Positions 58,566-64,000 of a stretch of DNA of 64,000 bases are shown here, one piece after another. The stretch is from Eleusine coracana subsp. coracana (taxonomy: Eukaryota > Streptophyta > Magnoliopsida > Poales > Poaceae). Below the pieces are notes generated by a model. The model ran no database searches, was not told the origin of the DNA, and saw only the letters and a list, made by a program, of their open reading frames with translations. The position numbers were made by a program, and so were the translations under genes. The stretch lies in assembly GCA_032690845.1 (NCBI GenBank), contig CM064421.1:43142963-43206962 (forward strand), read 5' to 3'. Positions within the stretch are counted from its first letter, which is position 1. Each line of letters begins with the position of its first letter.

Positions 58566-58590
58566 GCGAATGCTCTAGAACCACTTTCTC
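58566..58590 (+). promoter_or_regulatory. Heat-shock element of the sHSP gene
   Basis: GAATGCTCTAGAACCACTTTC contains alternating GAA and TTC/TCT units in imperfect 5-bp phasing. It is about 20 bases upstream of the TATA box, as expected for a heat-shock-factor binding site. Confidence 0.65.
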
Positions 58591-58607
58591 CTCCACTTCC
58601 TGAGCTT

Positions 58608-58613
58608 TATAAA
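58608..58613 (+). promoter_or_regulatory. TATA box of the sHSP gene
   Basis: TATAAA (in CTTTATAAAATC) lies about 135 bases upstream of the start codon and just downstream of the heat-shock element. Confidence 0.75.
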
Positions 58614-58743
58614 ATCTGCCCTCTCCGGTTGACAAGGAATCAAGCAAGGCAGCAAACAAAGATCTTCCAAAAGCTCATCCAGATCGCTCAAACTTTCGTT
58701 CCCAGTACACAAACCGTTTGATTCCTCTCATCAACCACCGACC

Positions 58744-59223
58744 ATGTCGCTGATCCGCCGCAGCAACGTGTTCGACCCCTTCTCCCTCGACCTCTGGGAC
58801 CCCTTCGAGGGCTTCCCCTTCGGCTCCGGCAGCAGCAGCGGCAGCCTCTTCCCCTCGTTCCCCCGCACCAGCTCCGAGACCGCGGCCTTCGCCGGCGCGC
58901 GCATCGACTGGAAGGAGACCCCCGAGGCGCACGTGTTCAAGGCGGACGTCCCCGGGCTGAAGAAGGAGGAGGTGAAGGTGGAGGTCGAGGAGGGCAATGT
59001 CCTCCAGATCAGCGGCGAGCGCAACAAGGAGCAGGAGGAGAAGAACGACACCTGGCACCGCGTGGAGCGCAGCAGCGGCAAGTTCATGCGCCGGTTCCGG
59101 CTCCCCGAGAACGCCAAGACGGAGCAAATCAGGGCGTCCATGGAGAACGGTGTGCTTACCGTCACCGTGCCCAAGGAGGAGGTCAAGAAGCCCGAGGTGA
59201 AGTCCATTCAGATCTCCGGCTAG
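58744..59223 (+). CDS. HSP17: Cytosolic class I small heat-shock protein (17-18 kDa)
   Basis: An intronless gene of 159 codons. The N-terminus MSLIRRSNVFDPFSLDLWDPF is diagnostic of plant class I cytosolic sHSPs. The alpha-crystallin domain runs from about residue 53 (RIDWKETPEAHVFKADVPG) to about 145 and includes the class I signature ENGVLTVTVPK. The C-terminal tail carries the I-x-I oligomerisation motif (IQI). Such proteins form cytosolic 12-mers that hold unfolded proteins during heat stress. Upstream are a heat-shock element and a TATA box, so heat induction is expected. The start is fixed by the conserved N-terminus. Absence of introns is normal for this family. Confidence 0.96.
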   Translation: MSLIRRSNVFDPFSLDLWDPFEGFPFGSGSSSGSLFPSFPRTSSETAAFAGARIDWKETPEAHVFKADVPGLKKEEVKVEVEEGNVLQISGERNKEQEEKNDTWHRVERSSGKFMRRFRLPENAKTEQIRASMENGVLTVTVPKEEVKKPEVKSIQISG

Positions 59224-60438
59224 GCCTTGTCGTGGGACTGCGCGATGAAGTGAATGAAGCAAGGTGAAGTGTGCCCGAGTCCGTTCTGATGAAATAATAA
59301 TCGGGTTCGACAGTGTGTTGCTAGTATGGTGTCTGGGTTTTGCTGTGTTAATCTTTGTCTAAAACTGGCGTACCCTGGGATCGTATCATCAGTGTCTGTA
59401 TTGTCTCTGTATCTACTTGTGTATTGAACTTCAGTTTGGTGTGGTAAAAGGTCTGTCTCTCTTGTTTGTCTCAAATCATTAAATCAATCGCGTAAACGTT
59501 TAAAAAATCGAAATGTCGTCCTGTCCTAATGGTGATCGCTGGTTTGCATTGGTAAGGAAGTGTAATTATTGTTGCGGATATGCAATCGCGTTATCGCGCC
59601 GTGAATATGCGCCGCGACATCTGGTAATAGGGGTGTAACAGAGTTGAGCTTCGAAGTCTGAGTACAGGCTCTTGCATTCCTGTCTGTATAAAACAAGCAC
59701 CTGTCGCTTTATAGTTTTTTGTTGGCATGAAGTGGCCAGATGTAGCCGTGTAACAAGCACGGAGTTCTCTCTGTGAGACTTTGAAAACGTCATCAAGGTT
59801 TCGATACCAAGGGTTTGGTGCAGATGTCCATACCCGGGCACTGGCCAGACAGACTACCGCAGTACTTTTCGAACAGGGAATTTCGTGATCGAGTTTAAAC
59901 AGAGATATATTTAAGTTGCCACAAAGTTCTCTGATCAATCCGTATTTGGGTTTCTGTTACTGCTGATGAAGTGCCACGGGCATGGGAGATTGATGGCTGA
60001 TATTTTTCTGCTGTGGGCGAGGGTTTTTTTTTTTTTTTCCTTCATCTCTTTGCGTCAGTACAGGACATTGTCTAATATATTTTCAGAGTTAGCAAATTTG
60101 TTGTAAAAAAAACATGAGATGGTGGAAAAATTCAGAAGTACGACCAGAGATTACTACCTGCTATTCTCGGAAACATGTAAAATCATAATGTTGAAAACTA
60201 AGAATGGCATGCGTTGGGAACACACGTTATCTAAACTGAAACCCCTCGGCTTAATGCGCCTGATGACAGTAGTTCACCTTGGCCCGGTGACTCCTTTGGA
60301 CTTTGGTTTCATGAAAGGTCACTGATCTAGTACTTTTTATTGTGAATTCTAACAATGAATAACTTTTCAAGTGTAACATTTCTTAAGTTTTTTTTTTTGA
60401 CATTGTAACATTTTTTAAGCTGACTGGACTAAAAGTAG
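59224..60438. other. 3' flank of the sHSP gene and spacer
   Basis: Probable 3' untranslated region (AATAATAAT near 59295), then spacer with a T homopolymer near 60027. No gene recognised. Confidence 0.4.
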
Positions 60439-60440
60439 TA

Positions 60441-60644
60441 CTCCCTCCGTCCCTAATTATTTGTCATATTATACTACTTTAGTTTTCTCTATTTACTTGT
60501 CATCCTCGTATTTTAATGTATTTTTTCTCTTTCTAATATATCTCTATTTTTATCTCTCTTTCTCATTTTTCGTGTATCTAATTTTTCTATTTCTCCTTAT
60601 CCGTGTTCAAATTTAAAACAACATGTAATTAAGAACGGAGGGAG
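60441..60644. mobile_element. Stowaway-type MITE
   Basis: CTCCCTCCGTCCCTAATTA at the left and TAATTAAGAACGGAGGGAG at the right are inverted termini. TA flanks both sides (60439-60440 and 60645-60646). At 204 bp with an AT-rich core it is a typical member. Confidence 0.92.
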
Positions 60645-60856
60645 TAAGATACAGTAGTAAATCAGTTAATTCCGTTTCAACTCTCAGTGCAATGATTACA
60701 GACCATCCGGGCAACGCGCTCTGCCACTTCCTTTAACAATGCGCTATCTGCCACATTTTCGCGAAGGTATTCCTGCCACCGTCTTCCCATCTGTTGATTG
60801 GTTGGTGATGCTGACAGTTTCCTTTGGCAGATTAACTGTGGCGTGCTGTGATGATG

Positions 60857-61229
60857 AGGTCCTGTTTGGATTTTTTTAGTTGGCAATTAAAATTTAGCCA
60901 ATTAAATTTTAGGAGGTATATATTTGGATTTATAGTTAAAAATTTTAATTAAATAAAAAATAGATATGTCTATCTTTTATTAACTCACTAAAAAGTAGAT
61001 ATATGTATAGTTTGAAGGAAAATATCATATGTGAAGAGGGGTAGTTTTGACTTTAGTTGCTTTTTTTTAAGTTTAAAAAATTTTAGAAGGGTTGAAGTGA
61101 CTAGAGAACTAAAGTTTAGAAGGTGGTCTAGCTAAAGTTTAGAAGATTTTAAAAAATCATATTTAGAGCAAAAGTAACTAAAGTTTAGTCAACTAAAGTT
61201 AGTTTAGAAAATAGATCTAAACAGAACCT
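60857..61229. mobile_element. MITE with AGGTCCTGTTTGGAT-type ends
   Basis: AGGTCCTGTTTGGAT at the left and ATCTAAACAGAACCT at the right are imperfect reverse complements. The interior is rich in CTAAAGTTTAG-type motifs. Common in grasses and probably hAT- or Harbinger-related; the target duplication is not clear. Confidence 0.75.
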
Positions 61230-61282
61230 AAATACAGCTTGCAGGTACATGTCGTGATTAGCTAATTGAGGGCGGCAGTCGA

Positions 61283-61331
61283 TCTTCCTCTTAATGAAAT
61301 ACGCGTCAAGGCGCGTTCTCGAAAAAAAAAA
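61283..61331 (+). mobile_element. Extremely 5'-truncated LINE tail with target-site duplication
   Basis: TCTTCCTCTTAATGAAAT followed by ACGCGTCAAGGCGCGTTCTCG and a run of A resembles the 3' end of grass LINEs. It is only 49 bases long and is flanked by GGCGGCAGTCGA (61271-61282) and GGCAGCAGTCGA (61332-61343), a 12-bp duplication with one mismatch. This is the signature of target-primed reverse transcription. Confidence 0.75.
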
Positions 61332-61343
61332 GGCAGCAGTCGA

Positions 61344-62668
61344 GGAATTTTTCTGGCATAGCCTTTTTCTCCTCTCACCATGGGGATTAGCTCTCAATTC
61401 AGGCAATAGCTCCTCTCTTCTGACCCCTTGTCGTTTACAGTTCCGCTAATTCAATGCTGGAGCTGTTAACAGTCATCACCGCGGCGTGTTTCCAGCGGAA
61501 AAGTAACGATCGAACAACATATGTGGACTGTCCATTGCAGAGTTGTATCTCGGCAAGTGTAGCTGGTGATGTATGCATCATTCAGTTGGGATGATATGAC
61601 GGTCTCAGTATATTAAAGATCAGGATGAGATGACGCACAGCCTTACCGTGCATACCGCAGCTGAAAGGGACATTGTCTGAGGCCACAGACAGCAGTCAAA
61701 AGCACTTATCTATCCTTCGCTCAGCAGATTGGCTTAGCTCTGGTTGGAGGTAACGCTGCAATCCTGTGGTGGCCTTCGGTTAAGCACGACCGGTGCTTTT
61801 GGTGCGGCCTCCGTGCCGCTGTCTCCCTCCGGTCACAATCTCGGGTACCAACTCCACGCCTCCGCCCCTTTCGGTGGATTGGCTCCTACGACAATCCCAA
61901 GTTCCAACTCATCAGCCCGACGCGCAGCACACCGGGCGCCCGCGCGAGTAACGTGGCGGGTCTTTCTCGATAGAATTCCGCGTTCTCCTCGGGTTCATTC
62001 CATCCATCTGAATCCTCCGCAAGGCGCAAGTTAACCCACGCTTACGCTGGCTACACGGCTTTCCGATGGAATTTTCTTGCCACGCCACGGCGGGCGCCGA
62101 CCGACCAATAGGCAGGATGAATCCAACGAACCGCAGCCGGCGCGTGCGCCTCCACTCTCCTCTGCCGCGTGCAACTTCCCTCGCCTTTTACCCGCGCGAC
62201 AACGGCATCGCCGCAGCAGCAAACCGCAACAGCGAAGCAGGGGCGGCCCCTCCCCACACCCACCCCACCACAAGCCACTACACCTGTAGGTCCGGTGTAC
62301 TACACCACCACCACCACCACCACCACCGCACCCGAACAAAACGCGGAGTGGCCGCGCAGGATCAGACGAGGAGGGGTGCGGTCCGGTCTTCCACTACCCG
62401 GGGCGCCACAACTGTTCCCCAGTCTCCGCGCCATCGGAGGAGCATCGGTTCCGATTCCGCGTAGCTGTGGCGCCTACCTGTGTGACAGCCTCAGCAGCAG
62501 CCGCCGCCGCCCGCACCCCGCTTTCTAGCTGCTTCGCGTTGGCTCCTGGTCTGGTCGCGTTCGTGGAGTGCCCGAGCGATTGGTAATTTTGTAGCCCTGC
62601 TATTTCTATTCTCGGCTTGAGACACTGTTGCTTTCCCCAATCCGCTTCTCCGTGATTGTTCAGTGCGG
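61344..62668. other. Upstream region and leader of the SH3P gene
   Basis: No independent gene recognised. From about 61740 the sequence becomes GC-rich. A CAC trinucleotide tract (about 62306-62330) and CT-rich stretches suggest a long 5' untranslated leader. Open frames at 61744-62034 and 62066-62528 have no family resemblance. Confidence 0.45.
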
Positions 62669-63950
62669 ATGGAGGCGCTGAAGAAGCAGGCCAACAAGCT
62701 CCGGGAGCACGTAGCCAAGCAGCAGCAGGTACGGGTTTCTGTCTCTCTTAATTCGACTGATTCTTCTTCGTGTCAATCACGCGCGAGCGGCCGGATGCCC
62801 GCCCGGCTATGGCGCGAAATTCGAGCGGTCCCAGAACGGGAGAGCATTCGAGGTCGTATGTGATCGAGCTCCTGTTGATGTGGTTGCTCACGAGTTTGAT
62901 TAATTCCGGGCAACTAGTTTTAGTTTTAAGATTACGAGATAGCGTGTACCAGACTGGAAGAGCAGCAGCTGCTACAAGTAGAAGTAAACTGAATTATGCG
63001 TGTTTTTAGGTTGCCACAGCAGTCTGACACTGATTGGGCCCTGCTCATTTCTTAGGCGTTTGCTTGTCACAGCTGATTTTTTCGGCAGCCGAGACTAATT
63101 TCACTTGTTGGATAAACTTACACAGTGACTGTGCAATTGATGCAGGCCGTTCGCAAGCAGTTCAGTGCGCGGTATACTCAGGATCCTTCTCTTGTTGATG
63201 AAGCAGAGCTTGAGTGCCACCAGAATCTCCAAAGGCTCTACAGCAGTACCAGAGCAGCTAAAGTATGACATAAGTTTTGTTTGTTACATGCACAACAAGA
63301 ATACTACTGCTAGCCAATGGTTAAATATTTACTGGAAAACTTCTTTTGGTTGTAGAATTTCCAACGAAATATCATACGAGGAATTGAAGGTTTTGTTGCT
63401 GTTAGCACCAAACAGATGGAGATAGGTGAGTTGGTGTGCCTAGCCTTTGTTGCAACATCCGCATGGCTCCATTTTTTAGACCTTTTTTGTAACTGTCATG
63501 TGATGGTTTTTCTGTATCTGTAGTCAAAAGACTAGCTGAGGACTGTTGCAGATATGGAAACGACAATCAGAATTTTGGTTTTGCTCTTGCGGGGGCTTCT
63601 GTGGAGTTTGGCAAATCCCATAACCAAATAGAGAAAGAGCGGGAGAATCTTCTTAAAGTTCTTGGAGAGCAGGTGATGGGAAAGTGTACCTTATTTTCTA
63701 CTTGTCAGTAAACTTTTAACGATTGCAAACACTTTGGCATACTGTCAAAAAAAATTCTCGAATACTGTCGAATATTTGGAAGTTGCTGAAATTTGATGTT
63801 GAATAAAGCTGTTCAACTGATTGACCTAATTATCTACAATGGCAGGTTTTTGAGCCTCTCCGGGAAATGATAATGAGCGCTCCTCTTGAAGATGCCCGCT
63901 TGTTAACTTACCGTTATCAACGGATCAGACAAGACATGGAGTCTCAGGTT
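62669..63950 (+). CDS. SH3P-type BAR/SH3 protein, 5' part (runs off the window)
   Basis: Five exons are present (62669-62728, 63146-63262, 63356-63425, 63524-63672, 63846 to 63947 or 63950), giving about 166 residues; the rest lies beyond the window. The start MEALKKQANKLREHVAKQQQ and the coiled-coil segments AELECHQNLQRLYSSTRAAK and PLEDARLLTYRYQRIRQ match Arabidopsis SH3P1-3. Those proteins have an N-terminal BAR domain and a C-terminal SH3 domain, and act in clathrin-coated vesicle traffic, cell-plate formation and autophagy. The SH3 domain is not in view. The last donor could be CAG|gttgtg or, better matching consensus, GTT|gtgagt. The subgroup within SH3P1-3 cannot be settled from this half. 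Confidence 0.88.
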
Positions 63951-64000
63951 GTGAGTTATAAAAGGAATCATTTCTTTGATTGAGATGAGTGCCACCTACT

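Noticed and set aside
58744..59223. Antisense frames of 158 and 195 codons across the sHSP gene
   Set aside because: GC-rich third codon positions of the sHSP gene keep the antisense frames open; no independent evidence.
1..64000. Search for a novel multi-gene system, gene cluster or tRNA/rRNA genes
   Set aside because: Genes are unrelated single-copy housekeeping-type loci typical of a conserved grass block. No tRNA or rRNA gene, CRISPR array or biosynthetic cluster was seen.

Overview
This is nuclear DNA from a flowering plant, almost certainly a grass (Poaceae). Genes are split by short GT-AG introns, and their 5' exons are very GC-rich while introns and spacers are AT-rich. The spacers carry grass-type MITEs, Mutator-like elements, a SINE-like unit and a degenerate Copia retrotransposon. 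The F-box gene at 22.7 kb matches the grass-specific COI2 type of jasmonate receptor. From memory, COI2 and plastid RPL4 are neighbours on rice chromosome 3, so the window probably represents that syntenic block. I cannot name the species.

Layout: a Josephin-type deubiquitinase (-, 0.8-2.4 kb); a peroxisomal NAD carrier PXN (+, 4.3-7.6 kb); plastid ribosomal protein L4 (+, 9.3-10.2 kb); a repeat-rich spacer with a 372-bp tandem duplication; a 5.6-kb dead Copia element with both LTRs and a 5-bp target duplication (13.7-19.4 kb); COI2 (+, 22.7-25.1 kb); an SR45a/Tra2-like splicing factor (-, 26.3-28.0 kb); a transposon-rich spacer ending in an 807-bp Mutator-like element with a GC-rich core; the TPLATE-complex subunit TASH3 (+, 25 exons, 33.0-42.2 kb); an Mpo1-like DUF962 protein (+, 43.5 kb); an MEE59-like small protein (-, 44.3-45.2 kb); an OTU-type protease gene broken by one in-frame stop codon (+, 46.2-49.0 kb); the LIM protein WLIM2 (+, 50.8-52.3 kb); the divergent enolase-like ENO3 (-, 53.3-58.2 kb); a class I small heat-shock protein (+, 58.7-59.2 kb) sharing a short upstream region with ENO3; a MITE cluster with a tiny LINE tail; and the 5' half of an SH3P-type BAR/SH3 trafficking protein running off the right edge.

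The genes do not form one pathway. Two of them (TASH3 and SH3P) act in endocytic or autophagic membrane traffic and two are deubiquitinase-like, but neighbourhood in a plant genome does not imply joint function. I found no sign of an undescribed multi-gene system. The observations most worth checking are: the enolase-like protein with altered catalytic residues and three inferred GC-AG introns; the histidine in the COI2 hormone pocket; the nonsense codon in the OTU gene; the long hairpin in the Josephin intron; and the Mutator-like element just upstream of TASH3.

Exon boundaries were derived by hand from splice consensus, reading phase and expected protein families. Errors of a few bases are possible.
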